The notes under the pieces are model-generated. The model saw only the letters and a list, made by a program, of their open reading frames with translations, made no database searches and was not told the DNA's origin. A stretch of DNA of 38,117 bases, taken from positions 1-38,117 of the forward strand of contig DCVK01000014.1 in assembly GCA_002335385.1 (NCBI GenBank), given 5' to 3'. The position numbers and the translations under genes are program-made. The stretch comes from Candidatus Aminicenantes bacterium UBA2190. GTDB lineage: Bacteria > Acidobacteriota > Aminicenantia > UBA2199. Shown in pieces: positions 1 to 8,180 of this stretch. Position 1 is the stretch's first letter, and each line of letters begins with the position of its first letter.

Positions 1-150
1 GGGCTGTACAAGATCAACGAGGACAGCAGCAACACCGGAGTGCCGATCCTGAGCAAGATCCCGCTGATCGGCTCGCTGTTCAAGAATTCTCGGAAATACG
101 GCAAGACGCAGGAGCTGATGATCTTCATCACTCCGCGCATCATCAAGTAG
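1..150 (+). CDS. pilQ: Secretin C-terminus (type IV pilus PilQ-like), 5' truncated
   Basis: The window opens inside an ORF in frame 1 that ends at the TAG at 148-150, leaving 49 residues. The fragment has the typical end of a type II/III secretin beta-domain: VPILSKIPLIGSLFK followed by ELMIFITPRII. In PilQ and GspD this stretch forms the last strands of the outer-membrane barrel. PilQ is preferred over GspD because no general secretion genes follow, but the fragment cannot settle this. The stop codon overlaps the AGGAGG ribosome-binding site of the next gene, so the downstream lipoproteins are probably translated from the same transcript. Confidence 0.8.
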   Translation, partial: GLYKINEDSSNTGVPILSKIPLIGSLFKNSRKYGKTQELMIFITPRIIK

Positions 151-159
151 GAGGCAAGC

Positions 160-774
160 ATGAAACTGAAATTCTTGGTCCTGATCATAGCGGCGCTGGT
201 CTTGGGCAGCTGCCTCGCCAAGGAGGACGACACGACCTCGGCGAGCTTCCTGGTGATCAACTCCCTGACCGGCAACGATCTGGAGGGCAACGCGGGATCG
301 ACGACCGTTTTTTCCGACGTGGACAGCTCTGGCAGCATCATCAACGACAACGGCGTGGCTTCGGTCAGCACCCTGACCTACAACCCCACCGAGGATTCCG
401 AGGCGCATGACATCACCTATTACATGAACGTCATCGTCGACCAGATCGACGTGGAGTTCATGCGCACCGACGGACGTAACACGGAGGGCGTGGACGTCCC
501 CTATCGCTTCACCCAGCCGATGAACATGCTGGTGCCCGTTGATGAGGCGATCGAGATCCCCTTCGTCCTGATCCGCCACGTGGCCAAGCTGGAAATGCCC
601 CTGCTGGCCCTGCGCGAGGTGCCCAGCCAGGAGTTCGTGCTGCAGCTGGTGGCCAAGGTGACCCTGCACGGCAAGGACCTGGGCGGCCACCGCGTGGTGC
701 CGGTGAGCGGCTACGTAAGCGTCTGGTGCGCCAATTTCGCGGATGCGGAACCGGAACCGGAACCGGAAGACTGA
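160..774 (+). CDS. Predicted lipoprotein of unknown function
   Basis: A 204-residue protein. It starts at ATG 160, five bases after an AGGAGG that overlaps the pilQ stop. The N-terminus is a lipoprotein signal: two lysines, a hydrophobic run, then lipobox LGSC with Cys18 as the predicted acylated residue. The mature part is beta-rich and acidic, with no motif I recognise, and ends in an EPEPEPED tail encoded by a short tandem repeat. It lies between a secretin and a second lipoprotein, so a role linked to the pilus or outer envelope is possible but is inferred from position only. Confidence 0.75.
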   Translation: MKLKFLVLIIAALVLGSCLAKEDDTTSASFLVINSLTGNDLEGNAGSTTVFSDVDSSGSIINDNGVASVSTLTYNPTEDSEAHDITYYMNVIVDQIDVEFMRTDGRNTEGVDVPYRFTQPMNMLVPVDEAIEIPFVLIRHVAKLEMPLLALREVPSQEFVLQLVAKVTLHGKDLGGHRVVPVSGYVSVWCANFADAEPEPEPED

Positions 775-792
775 GGCTGGGAGGCAACAAAA

Positions 793-1311
793 ATGAAAAA
801 AACATCATATCTTCTGATACTGGCCGGCCTGATCCTGGCCGTTGCCTCGTGCACGCGCAGCGAGATCGCCGACCCGACCTGGAACGACCCGGCGGGCTTC
901 TATATCCTGCTGGAGGGCTCGGCCAACCCGGCCGTGTTCTTTGTCGACGGCAACATCCACACCAGCCAGGTCATCGTGCGCCTGACCGACTCCAAGGGCA
1001 ACCGCCTGGCCGGCAGGACGATCTTCTTCGAGCAGCTGCGCGACAGCCTGAGCCATCAACAGATCGATTGGGGCTATTTCGAGAACAACGCCCCGACCAT
1101 CCTCAAGGCGACCGACGCCAACGGCGAGGTGCGGGTGACCTACTACAGCGGCGTGAAATACCTGACCGGGCATATCTACATCCACGCGCTGATGCAGGTG
1201 GACGGCCAGGCCTACCGCGGCAGCTCCAGCCACGTGGGCAGCGTTCCCCAGGACTTTATCACCATCACCATGATCAATTCCAGCGGCAGCGGGGCGGAGG
1301 CGGCCCACTAG
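793..1311 (+). CDS. Predicted lipoprotein with Ig-like (Big_1-type) fold
   Basis: A 172-residue protein with a GGGAGG ribosome-binding site eight bases before ATG 793. The signal peptide ends in lipobox VASC (Cys20). Residues of about 45-165 read like a bacterial Ig-like domain of the invasin/Big_1 kind, with phrases such as VRLTDSKGNRLAG and ATDANGEVRVTY that are typical of the strand-turn-strand pattern in those domains. It follows the first lipoprotein by 18 bases and is probably co-transcribed with it and pilQ. Function is unknown. The fold call rests on pattern recognition only. Confidence 0.7.
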   Translation: MKKTSYLLILAGLILAVASCTRSEIADPTWNDPAGFYILLEGSANPAVFFVDGNIHTSQVIVRLTDSKGNRLAGRTIFFEQLRDSLSHQQIDWGYFENNAPTILKATDANGEVRVTYYSGVKYLTGHIYIHALMQVDGQAYRGSSSHVGSVPQDFITITMINSSGSGAEAAH

Positions 1312-1349
1312 CGAGGCCGGGCTGGAAGTGTCGAGCGCCGGCGGCGGAC

Positions 1350-1378
1350 TTGCACAGTCCCGGCGACTATGGTAAAAG
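1350..1378 (+). promoter_or_regulatory. Candidate sigma-70 promoter before the TPR gene
   Basis: TTGCAC at 1350-1355, a 17-bp spacer ending in TGG, and TAAAAG at 1373-1378. The spacing and the upstream TG match other promoters in this window. The predicted start near 1385 leaves about 28 bases before the GTG at 1413. Confidence 0.4.
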
Positions 1379-1412
1379 AACGTGTCCGCGACGCTGAGAG
1401 AGAGAGGTAAGC

Positions 1413-2213
1413 GTGGCCGCTTTTCAGAGTGAACGGGAACAGCTGGCGCAGGTCGAATGGCTGTTCGAGCAAGGGAAATTCGCCGAGGGACTGGCTCGCA
1501 CCGAGGAGGTCCTGCGCGAGTTCCCCGCCTCGTTCCACCTGAAATTCCTGCGCTACCGCTTCCTGCGCCAGCTGCAGCAGAACACGGAAGCGCTCCAGCT
1601 GCTGCGCCAGATGCATGCCATGTCGGGGGACAACATCATGGTGGTCAAGGAACTGGCCGACCTGCATTTCCAGCAGAAGCAATTCCCGGAAAGCCTGCTG
1701 TACTATAAAAAACTGCTCTTTCTTGATTCCTTCAACAGCCAGGCCCAGGAGCGGGTCAAGCTGCTCCAGGGAGGACTCGAGTCCGGCGTCTCCGACCGCC
1801 TGGCCGATACCAAGGCCGAATTCCGCCCGGACCCCGTCCCCGCCCGTCCTGTCGTGCCGCCCACTGCTGCCGCGCCCGGGCCGGAAACCGCGCCCGGGAC
1901 AGAGCCGCCGCCGATCTCTCTCGACCTCGGCGATGGTCCCGGCAAGCCGTTCGTTGAGAGCCCGCTTCCCGCCGCCGGCGACGGGCTGCATTTCCATACG
2001 GAAAGCGCCGCGGAACTCTATCTGCAGCAGGGCATGTACCGGGAAGCGCTGGCCATCTTCAAGAACCTCTTCGAAAAGACGGGCCGCACCGATCATTTCC
2101 AGAAGATCCAGGTGATCCTGCAGCGGCTGCGCGCCGAGCGCAGCGACCGCATCATCGAGAGGCTGCAGCGTTTCCTGCAACTGCTGCAGCGCAGGGGGGG
2201 GCAAATTGTTTAA
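1413..2213 (+). CDS. TPR-type repeat protein
   Basis: A 266-residue protein starting at GTG 1413 behind a GAGAGAGG ribosome-binding site. Residues 1-130 are helical hairpins of tetratricopeptide type, for example a GKFAEGLARTEEVLREFP unit and a KQFPESLLYYKKLL unit. A Pro/Ala/Gly-rich linker (about 145-190) follows, then another TPR-like hairpin with GMYREALAIFKNLFEKTG and a basic amphipathic C-terminal helix. There is no signal peptide, so it should be cytoplasmic. Its 3' end overlaps the next gene by 8 bases, implying coupled translation and probably a shared complex with the Roadblock-like protein. The partner is unknown. Confidence 0.75.
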   Translation: MAAFQSEREQLAQVEWLFEQGKFAEGLARTEEVLREFPASFHLKFLRYRFLRQLQQNTEALQLLRQMHAMSGDNIMVVKELADLHFQQKQFPESLLYYKKLLFLDSFNSQAQERVKLLQGGLESGVSDRLADTKAEFRPDPVPARPVVPPTAAAPGPETAPGTEPPPISLDLGDGPGKPFVESPLPAAGDGLHFHTESAAELYLQQGMYREALAIFKNLFEKTGRTDHFQKIQVILQRLRAERSDRIIERLQRFLQLLQRRGGQIV

Positions 2214-2553
2214 AGAGATATTCGACCTGATCCACGACCATAACCCGGAAACCTACCTGATCGGCATCTGGGGCAAGGACGGGCTGGAGCTGGAGAAGTC
2301 GGTTTATCTTCCCCCCGATGCCGACATGGACCTGATCGGCGCCGAGCTCGCCGATGTGGTGGGCAAGCTGGACAACCTGGACCTCGACCGCGCCGGCTTC
2401 CAGATCGAGTACGTCTCCGGCAAGTTGAAGATCATGGTCCTCTCGCTGAACAGCGGCTATTTCCTGCTGCTGGTCTCCGGCAGGAACCTGATCTCCGGCA
2501 AGTTGAAATTCTATCTGGAACTGAAGCGCGACAGCATCCTCGCCATGCTGTGA
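2206..2553 (+). CDS. Small Roadblock/LC7-like protein
   Basis: A 115-residue protein starting at TTG 2206, inside the end of the TPR gene. The length and the alternation of one amphipathic helix, two strands, a long helix (DLIGAELADVVGKLDNLD) and three strands (FQIEYVSGKLKIMVLSL, YFLLLVSG) resemble bacterial Roadblock/LC7 proteins such as MglB. Those form dimers that act on small Ras-like GTPases. No MglA-type GTPase is in this window. The assignment is a fold guess; a hypothetical-protein label would be the conservative choice. Confidence 0.5.
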   Translation: MFKEIFDLIHDHNPETYLIGIWGKDGLELEKSVYLPPDADMDLIGAELADVVGKLDNLDLDRAGFQIEYVSGKLKIMVLSLNSGYFLLLVSGRNLISGKLKFYLELKRDSILAML

Positions 2554-2593
2554 GCGGGACTTCCCCGGATGTCCTGCGCAGGAGTGAAGATTC

Positions 2594-5137
2594 ATGCCAA
2601 GTTTTAAGAAATTCAAGGTCATCCCCGACCTGCCGGAAAAGCTGAAGCCGCTGCTGGAGATCGCCTCCAACCTGTGGCTGACCTGGAACCCCGAGGCCAT
2701 CAAGCTGTTCATCAACCTGGACGGAGACCTGTGGGAGAAGAACCAGCACAACCCGGTGCGCATGCTGGGCGAGATCAGCCAGGAAAAGCTGGAGGATCTG
2801 GCCCGTGACGAAGGGTTCCTCAGCGAGGTGCAGCGGGTCGGGGAGCAGCTGGACCAGTACCTGCACGTGCTGCGCAGCATCAACCACGACCATACGGCGA
2901 GCATCGCCTATTTTTCGGCCGAGTACGGACTGAGCGACACGCTGCCCATCTATTCCGGCGGCCTGGGCATCCTCTCGGGCGACCACGTCAAGGCGGCCAG
3001 CGACCTGAACCTCCATTTCCACGGCGTCGGGCTGCTCTATCAAATGGGCTACTTCCAGCAGTACCTGAACATGGACGGCTGGCAGCAGGATTTTTACCAG
3101 GTCAACGACTTTCACAACATGCAGGTTCTCGAGGTGCGGCGCCCCGACGGCGCCCCGCTGGAGATCGATCTGGATTTCCCCGGCCGCAAGGTCTGGCTCA
3201 AGGTCTGGCAGATCAAGGTCGGCCGCGTCTCCATCCACATGCTCGACTCCAACCACGAGCGCAACAGCGATTACGACCGGCGCCTGACCGCCCAGCTGTA
3301 CGGGGGCAACCCGGAAATGCGCCTGCAGCAGGAGATCATCCTGGGCATCGGCGGCGTCAAGATGCTCGACGCCCTCGGCATCCAGGTCACCGCCGTGCAC
3401 ATGAACGAAGGCCATTCGGCATTCACCCCCTTCGAGCGCGCCCGGGTGCTGATGAAGGGCAAGGGGCTTTCCTTCGCCGAGGCCATGGAGGTGGTGCGCC
3501 AGTCCAACGTGTTCACCAGCCACACCAACGTCCAGGCCGGCCACGATGTCTTCAGCCCCGAGATGATCCGCACCTATTTCGGGCACTATCTGCGGGAATT
3601 CAACATTCCGTTCCATGACTTCATGGCCTCAGGCCGCATGTACCCCGACAATCACCAGGAGGGTTTCTCCATGACCGTGGCCGCGGTCAAGAACTCGGCC
3701 TTCGTCAACGGCGTTTCGGCGCTGCAGGCCGAGGTGTCGCGCGAGATGCTGAAGAACATCTGGCCGGCCGTGCCGCCCGAGCATGTCCCCATCCAGGCCA
3801 TCACCAACGGCATTCACATCCCCTCCTGGATCTCCTTCGAGATGAATGACCTGTTCGAGCGCTACCTGGGCGGCAAATGGCGGGAGAAGCAGGATTACCG
3901 CGACGCCTGGGAAAAGGTGCAGAACATACCCGATCCCGAGCTATGGAGCGTGCATGAGATCCGCCGCCGGCGGCTGATCGCCTTCGCCCGCCAGCGCCTG
4001 CAAAGACAGCTGATCGCCAAGGGGGCCTCGAACCTGTTGATCAGCGAGTCGCAGGAGGCGCTGAACCCGACGGCCCTGACCATCGGCTTCGCCCGCCGCT
4101 TCGCCACCTACAAGCGCGCCTACCTGATCTTCAGGGACAAGGAGCGGCTGCTCAGGATACTGAACGACCCCGACCGGCCGGTGCAGCTGGTCTTCGCCGG
4201 CAAGGCCCATCCCCAGGACCAGGCCGGCAAGGAGCTGATCAAGAACATCATCGCCTTCATGTCTGCCGGGCACCTGCGCTCCAAGATCGCCTTCATCGAG
4301 GACTATGACATCAACGTGGCCCGTTACCTGGTGTCCGGCGTCGATATCTGGCTGAACACCCCGCAACGCCCCCTGGAGGCGTGCGGCACCTCGGGCATGA
4401 AGGCCGCCTGCAACGGCGTGCTGAACTTCAGCGTCCTGGACGGCTGGTGGGACGAGGCCTACGATCTGAAGAACGGCTGGGCCATCGGCAACCGCGAGGC
4501 GTACACCGACAAGGAATACCAGGACGAGGTGGAGAGCAAGGCCATTTATTCCATCCTGGAGAAGGACATCATCCCCCTCTTCTATGAGCGCGGCTCCGAC
4601 GGCCTGCCGCGCGAATGGATCCGCATGATGAAGCACTCGCTGATCTCCATCGCCTCGCGCTACAACACCCACCGCATGGTCAAGGAGTACTTCAACCGCT
4701 TCTACAAGCCCGCAGCGGAAAACTTCCTCAGGCTGAGCGCCGACGATTTCCAGCCGGCGCGCGAACTGGTCGAATGGCGGGAGCGCCTGCGCGGCCAATT
4801 CCCCGCCCTGCGCATCGAGGGCATCCATGCCGACACGGCGCGCACCTACAAGAGCGGTGAGAGCTTCCAGGTCCAGGCCGACCTGTCGCTGGGGCAACTG
4901 ACCCCCGCCGAGGTGTCCGTCGATGTCTACTATGGCACCATCGTCGGCGAGGACGTGCTGCAGAACTCGGCCTTGGCCCACCTGGGCGAAGTGGAAAAGA
5001 CCGGCGACGGGCGCTACCGTTTCAGCGGCGTCATTACCTGCAACCGTACCGGCAGTTTCGGCTTCAGGCTGCGCGTTACCCCCAGCCATCCGCTGCTCCT
5101 CGATCCCTACGAGATGGGCCTGGTGCTCTGGAGCTGA
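2594..5137 (+). CDS. glgP: Alpha-glucan (glycogen/maltodextrin) phosphorylase
   Basis: An 847-residue enzyme that releases glucose 1-phosphate from alpha-1,4-glucans by phosphorolysis, in the cytoplasm. It begins with a DUF3417 region (LLEIASNLWLTWNPEAIKLF) typical of the short alpha-glucan phosphorylases (TIGR02094 group, such as the Thermus enzyme) rather than the E. coli GlgP/MalP type. The catalytic core includes AEYGLSDTLPIYSGGLG, HMNEGHSAF, and the PLP site ACGTSGMKAACNG, with the Schiff-base lysine at residue 603. The last 100 or so residues form an extra beta-rich domain. A GGAG lies about 10 bases before ATG 2594. It appears to be a single gene, followed by a repeat-filled gap facing the convergent rsmB. 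Confidence 0.95.
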   Translation: MPSFKKFKVIPDLPEKLKPLLEIASNLWLTWNPEAIKLFINLDGDLWEKNQHNPVRMLGEISQEKLEDLARDEGFLSEVQRVGEQLDQYLHVLRSINHDHTASIAYFSAEYGLSDTLPIYSGGLGILSGDHVKAASDLNLHFHGVGLLYQMGYFQQYLNMDGWQQDFYQVNDFHNMQVLEVRRPDGAPLEIDLDFPGRKVWLKVWQIKVGRVSIHMLDSNHERNSDYDRRLTAQLYGGNPEMRLQQEIILGIGGVKMLDALGIQVTAVHMNEGHSAFTPFERARVLMKGKGLSFAEAMEVVRQSNVFTSHTNVQAGHDVFSPEMIRTYFGHYLREFNIPFHDFMASGRMYPDNHQEGFSMTVAAVKNSAFVNGVSALQAEVSREMLKNIWPAVPPEHVPIQAITNGIHIPSWISFEMNDLFERYLGGKWREKQDYRDAWEKVQNIPDPELWSVHEIRRRRLIAFARQRLQRQLIAKGASNLLISESQEALNPTALTIGFARRFATYKRAYLIFRDKERLLRILNDPDRPVQLVFAGKAHPQDQAGKELIKNIIAFMSAGHLRSKIAFIEDYDINVARYLVSGVDIWLNTPQRPLEACGTSGMKAACNGVLNFSVLDGWWDEAYDLKNGWAIGNREAYTDKEYQDEVESKAIYSILEKDIIPLFYERGSDGLPREWIRMMKHSLISIASRYNTHRMVKEYFNRFYKPAAENFLRLSADDFQPARELVEWRERLRGQFPALRIEGIHADTARTYKSGESFQVQADLSLGQLTPAEVSVDVYYGTIVGEDVLQNSALAHLGEVEKTGDGRYRFSGVITCNRTGSFGFRLRVTPSHPLLLDPYEMGLVLWS

Positions 5138-5151
5138 AGAACCTGAAGAAG

Positions 5152-5182
5152 GTTCGACGTTCGATGTTCGAAGTTCGACGTT
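5152..5182 (+). repeat. Heptad array, GTTCGAN type
   Basis: Four consecutive 7-bp units GTTCGAC, GTTCGAT, GTTCGAA, GTTCGAC, then a degenerate fifth. Related arrays occur at 8139-8166 in the same orientation and 23163-23190 inverted. The core TTCGAA is itself a palindrome, so this array can pair with itself. It starts 14 bases after the glgP stop. Confidence 0.8.
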
Positions 5183-5192
5183 GAAAGGCATT

Positions 5193-5286
5193 GTTGAGGT
5201 GTTGACGGGTTGAAGCGTTCAGGCATTGCTTCAGGGAAATGCTTTTTCCCGAACTCTTTAACCCTTGAACTCTTCTACCCTTGAAC
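5193..5286 (+). repeat. Long imperfect hairpin, copy A (inverted relative to 8181-8282)
   Basis: An imperfect palindrome made of GTTGAAG/GTTCAAG-like words, with arms of about 34 and 48 bases (from 5193 and from 5238). The stretch 5207-5286 matches the reverse complement of 8181-8260 at most positions. It lies between the convergent genes glgP and rsmB and could terminate transcription from both sides. The remaining bases up to 5341 (GCATCAATGCGTC and following) show no gene. Confidence 0.75.
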
Positions 5287-5341
5287 TATTGCATCAATGC
5301 GTCAATTATCGGATCTCTCGATTCTCTTCCCGAGTCACTCG

Positions 5342-6634
5342 TCACTTAGGTTCAAGCAAGGATATATAGAACAAGTCATTGTTCAGGTCAGAAGGCAGCA
5401 GATAAACCCCGAATTCCCCCTGGCGGATGCGGAACCCGTATTTCTGCAGCAAAGGCGCCAGCGGCTCGGGCCGGCGGCCGTGGGCCACGGCGGCCTTTTC
5501 CACGACCTCCTCGCCTTCCTCGGCCAGGAACGAGCATACGGCGTAGAGGAGGCGGGCGCCCGGGAATCGCGCCGCCAGGCTGGCCAGCATCAGTTTCTGC
5601 AGGCCGGCGTTCGCCCGCACCGTCTCGGGGGTGATCTTGTTCTTCAGGTCGGGATTCTTGCGCAGGGTGCCGCTCGAGGTGCAGGGGGCGTCGAGAATGA
5701 CCAGGTCGGCCGCCTCGCCACCGGGAGGATAGCGCAGAATATCCGCCTGGAAAGAGGATAGATTCTCCAGGCGCAGCCGGCGGACGTTCTGTTCCAGCAG
5801 GCGCAGGCGCGGGGCGCTGATGTCGCTGGCCCTGATCTTCAGCTCGGGGCGCAAGCAGGCCAGGGTCAGCGATTTGCCGCCCGGTGCCGAGGCCACGTCG
5901 CAGACCTCATGGACGGCCCGGGCGGCGGCCACGAAAGCGACGGCCTGGGAGCCCGTGTTCTGGATGTAGAAATCATCGAGGCGCCCGGGCTTCTCCAGTA
6001 CCCGGCCGGCGGCGAGGGTCTCGAAGCAGCCCAGCGTTGGCAGTTCGCGGCAGGGAATGCCCTCGGCTTCCAGGACGCGGCGCGCCCGCTCCATGGTCAT
6101 GCGCCCGGGATGAAAGCGCAGGTGGAAGGCGGGCTCGCGGTCGAGGTACTCCAGGTCGGCCGACCCGGCGGCGCCGAGGCGGCCCAGGGCGTCGAGCAGC
6201 AACGGCGCGATGGCGTACGTCAGTCCGGGGTCATCCCCGCACTCGATGCGCTCGCGCACTTCCCGCTTGCGGCGCAGAAGCTGGCGCAGCACGGCGTTGA
6301 CGAATGGCTTCTCCTTTTTGGCGGCGGCGTTTACCGCCTCGTTGACCACGGCGTACTCGGGATAGGAGTCGGAGTAGAGCAGCAGGAAAACGGCGATCTT
6401 CAGCAGCACGTATGTGGGCAGGGGCGGCTTCTGTCCCTTTTGCTTCAAAAACAGGCCGATGACGTGCTCCAGGGAGATGTCCTTGCGCACCACCCCGTAT
6501 ACCGTGCGCGTCAGCGCGTTCTTGTCGCTGGCGGAGTAGTCGCGCAGGAAGCGGGTCAGCAGCAGCCTCAGGTTGGCCTGCGGCTCGCGGAAATAGTCAA
6601 GCAGCACGGCGGCGGCCGGGGCGAGGAAATTCAA
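5342..6634 (-). CDS. rsmB: 16S rRNA m5C967 methyltransferase RsmB
   Basis: A 430-residue SAM-dependent RNA cytosine-5 methyltransferase of the NOL1/NOP2/Sun family; RsmB modifies C967 of 16S rRNA. Residues 1-135 form a NusB-like RNA-binding domain (the NEAVNAAK region). The SAM loop is DVASAPGGKS (246-255), the motif IV cysteine is in DAPCTSSG (Cys318), and the catalytic cysteine is in YAVCSF (Cys367; the usual Thr before it is Val here). It starts at TTG 6634, overlapping the fmt stop by four bases. It is the last gene of a def-fmt-rsmB operon, a common arrangement linking translation initiation with ribosome maturation. Confidence 0.93.
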   Translation of the reverse strand: MNFLAPAAAVLLDYFREPQANLRLLLTRFLRDYSASDKNALTRTVYGVVRKDISLEHVIGLFLKQKGQKPPLPTYVLLKIAVFLLLYSDSYPEYAVVNEAVNAAAKKEKPFVNAVLRQLLRRKREVRERIECGDDPGLTYAIAPLLLDALGRLGAAGSADLEYLDREPAFHLRFHPGRMTMERARRVLEAEGIPCRELPTLGCFETLAAGRVLEKPGRLDDFYIQNTGSQAVAFVAAARAVHEVCDVASAPGGKSLTLACLRPELKIRASDISAPRLRLLEQNVRRLRLENLSSFQADILRYPPGGEAADLVILDAPCTSSGTLRKNPDLKNKITPETVRANAGLQKLMLASLAARFPGARLLYAVCSFLAEEGEEVVEKAAVAHGRRPEPLAPLLQKYGFRIRQGEFGVYLLPSDLNNDLFYISLLEPK

Positions 6635-7563
6635 GACAGCCTCGCGGGGATGTGATGGCCCAGGGAAAATTGCCAGGGACTCATCGCCTTCCTGCCCTCG
6701 GGCTGGATGGCGCTGATCTCCAGGACCGTCCCCAGTCCGCAGGCGACCTGCATCCCGCCCGGCGAGAGAGCCAGGATATCGCCCGGACCGGACCGGTGCT
6801 CCCGCTGGGAGACGGCAGCGGCCAGAACCTTCACCTGCTGTTCTTCCATCCGGAAGAAAAGCCCCGGCCAGGGGGTGAAAGCCCGCAGCGTGTCGTAGAG
6901 CCGGCGGGCGGGCAGCTGCCAGTTGGCGAGGCCTTCCTTCTTTTCCAGGGCCGGGGCCAGGCTGGCCAGGGATTCATCCTGGGGGGCGGTCTGGATCGTC
7001 CCGGCGAAGATCTGCTCCAGGGTGCGGCGCAGGAAGGGGGCCGCCCGCTCGCCCAGGCGCTGCTGGTAGGTGGCGCTGCTGTCGTCGGGGCGGATGGCAA
7101 TCTCCTCGCGTGCCCAGACCGGACCGGCGTCCAATCGGCCGCTCAGCTCGAAAATGGTGATGCCGCTGCGGCTTTCGCCATTCTGGATGGCCCGTTGCAC
7201 CGGGGCGGCGCCGCGGTACGCCGGCAGCAGCGAAAAATGGACGTTGAGCGAGTGGAAGCGGGGCAGGTCGCGGATGTCCCTGGGAATGAACTGGCCGTAG
7301 GCCACCACGACGGCGATGTCCGGCGCGATGCGGCGCAAGGCCAGCTCCAGCTCGGGTTCGCGCAGGTCGGGCGGCTGCAGCAGCGGCAGTTGGTTCTCCA
7401 GGGCGAACTGCTTGACGGCGGGAACGAGCAGCTGGCGGTGACGGCCGCCCCTGCGGTCGGGCTGGGTGACGACCAGGCTCAGGCGGAAGGCCTTGTTCAG
7501 CTCCCTGGCGATGGGCAGGCCGATGGCGCTGGTGCCGAAAAAAACAACGTCACCATTCGCCAC
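6631..7563 (-). CDS. fmt: Methionyl-tRNA formyltransferase
   Basis: A 310-residue enzyme that formylates initiator Met-tRNA using 10-formyltetrahydrofolate. The formyltransferase core has the expected catalytic set Asn107, His109 (NVHFSLLP) and Asp145 (GRLDAGPVW), plus the SLLPAYRGAAP signature. A C-terminal OB-like domain follows (FTPWPGLFF and beyond). It starts at GTG 7563, behind GAGGAAAA. Its first 14 bases overlap the end of def, and its stop overlaps the rsmB start, so the three genes form a tightly coupled operon. Confidence 0.95.
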   Translation of the reverse strand: MANGDVVFFGTSAIGLPIARELNKAFRLSLVVTQPDRRGGRHRQLLVPAVKQFALENQLPLLQPPDLREPELELALRRIAPDIAVVVAYGQFIPRDIRDLPRFHSLNVHFSLLPAYRGAAPVQRAIQNGESRSGITIFELSGRLDAGPVWAREEIAIRPDDSSATYQQRLGERAAPFLRRTLEQIFAGTIQTAPQDESLASLAPALEKKEGLANWQLPARRLYDTLRAFTPWPGLFFRMEEQQVKVLAAAVSQREHRSGPGDILALSPGGMQVACGLGTVLEISAIQPEGRKAMSPWQFSLGHHIPARLS

Positions 7564-8068
7564 TTTTCCTCTTTTGGCGGATCTCCTTGCGGATCAGGGA
7601 TCGCTTCAGGGTGGAGACGCGGTCGACGATCGTGAAACCGTCGAGGTGGTCGATCTCATGCTGCAGGACGCGCGCCTTGAGGCCGTCGAACTCGGCGCGC
7701 AGCTCGCTGCCGTCCAGCAGAACTCCCACGAGCAAAAGGCGGGCGCTGCGCCGGATGGGCAGCGAATAGCCGGGGACCGACAGGCAGCCCTCCTCGCTGG
7801 TCTCGTGCCCCTCCGCCTCGATGACGCGCGGGTTGACGACCACCAGCAGCTCCCCGGGATTTTCTCCCACCGACAGGTCCACGGTGATCAGGCGCAGCGA
7901 TTCTCCCACCTGCGGGGCGGCCAGTCCGATCCCCGGGGCCCCATGCATGGTCCGTGTCATGGAAGCGGCCAGATCGACGATGCGCTGGCTGATGTCGCGG
8001 ACCTCCGCGGCCTTTGCCTTTAGCACGTCATCGCCGTATTTGCAGATTGTAAGGGTTTCGGCTTCCAC
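7550..8068 (-). CDS. def: Peptide deformylase
   Basis: A 172-residue metalloenzyme that removes the N-formyl group from nascent proteins. All three motifs are intact: GIGLAAPQVG (46-55), EEGCLSVPG (92-100, metal ligand Cys95) and QHEIDHLDG (ligands His137 and His141, catalytic Glu138). The GTG start at 8068 lies only six bases after a perfect TATAAT and has no ribosome-binding site, so the transcript is probably leaderless. It is the first gene of def-fmt-rsmB. Confidence 0.95.
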   Translation of the reverse strand: MEAETLTICKYGDDVLKAKAAEVRDISQRIVDLAASMTRTMHGAPGIGLAAPQVGESLRLITVDLSVGENPGELLVVVNPRVIEAEGHETSEEGCLSVPGYSLPIRRSARLLLVGVLLDGSELRAEFDGLKARVLQHEIDHLDGFTIVDRVSTLKRSLIRKEIRQKRKSGEW

Positions 8069-8074
8069 GCCGAC

Positions 8075-8103
8075 ATTATATTTTGTTAGGGCAGCGCTGT
8101 CAA
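8075..8103 (-). promoter_or_regulatory. Consensus sigma-70 promoter of def-fmt-rsmB
   Basis: Read on the minus strand: TTGACA (8103-8098), a 17-bp spacer, and TATAAT (8080-8075), a perfect match to the housekeeping consensus. The predicted start falls on or next to the def GTG at 8068. Confidence 0.85.
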
Positions 8104-8138
8104 CGAGTCGGAGGAGACCGGGAGAACGCCGAAAATAA

Positions 8139-8166
8139 GTTCGAAGTTCGAGGTTCGAAGTTCGAC
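8139..8166 (+). repeat. Heptad array, GTTCGAN type
   Basis: Units GTTCGAA, GTTCGAG, GTTCGAA, GTTCGAC, the same word family and orientation as 5152-5182. It lies upstream of the def promoter and next to the hairpin at 8181-8282. Confidence 0.8.
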
Positions 8167-8180
8167 GTTTTCAAGCACTC

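Noticed and set aside
5342..5761. Plus-strand open frame over the end of rsmB
   Set aside because: It is a shadow of rsmB, whose motifs and operon context are unambiguous.
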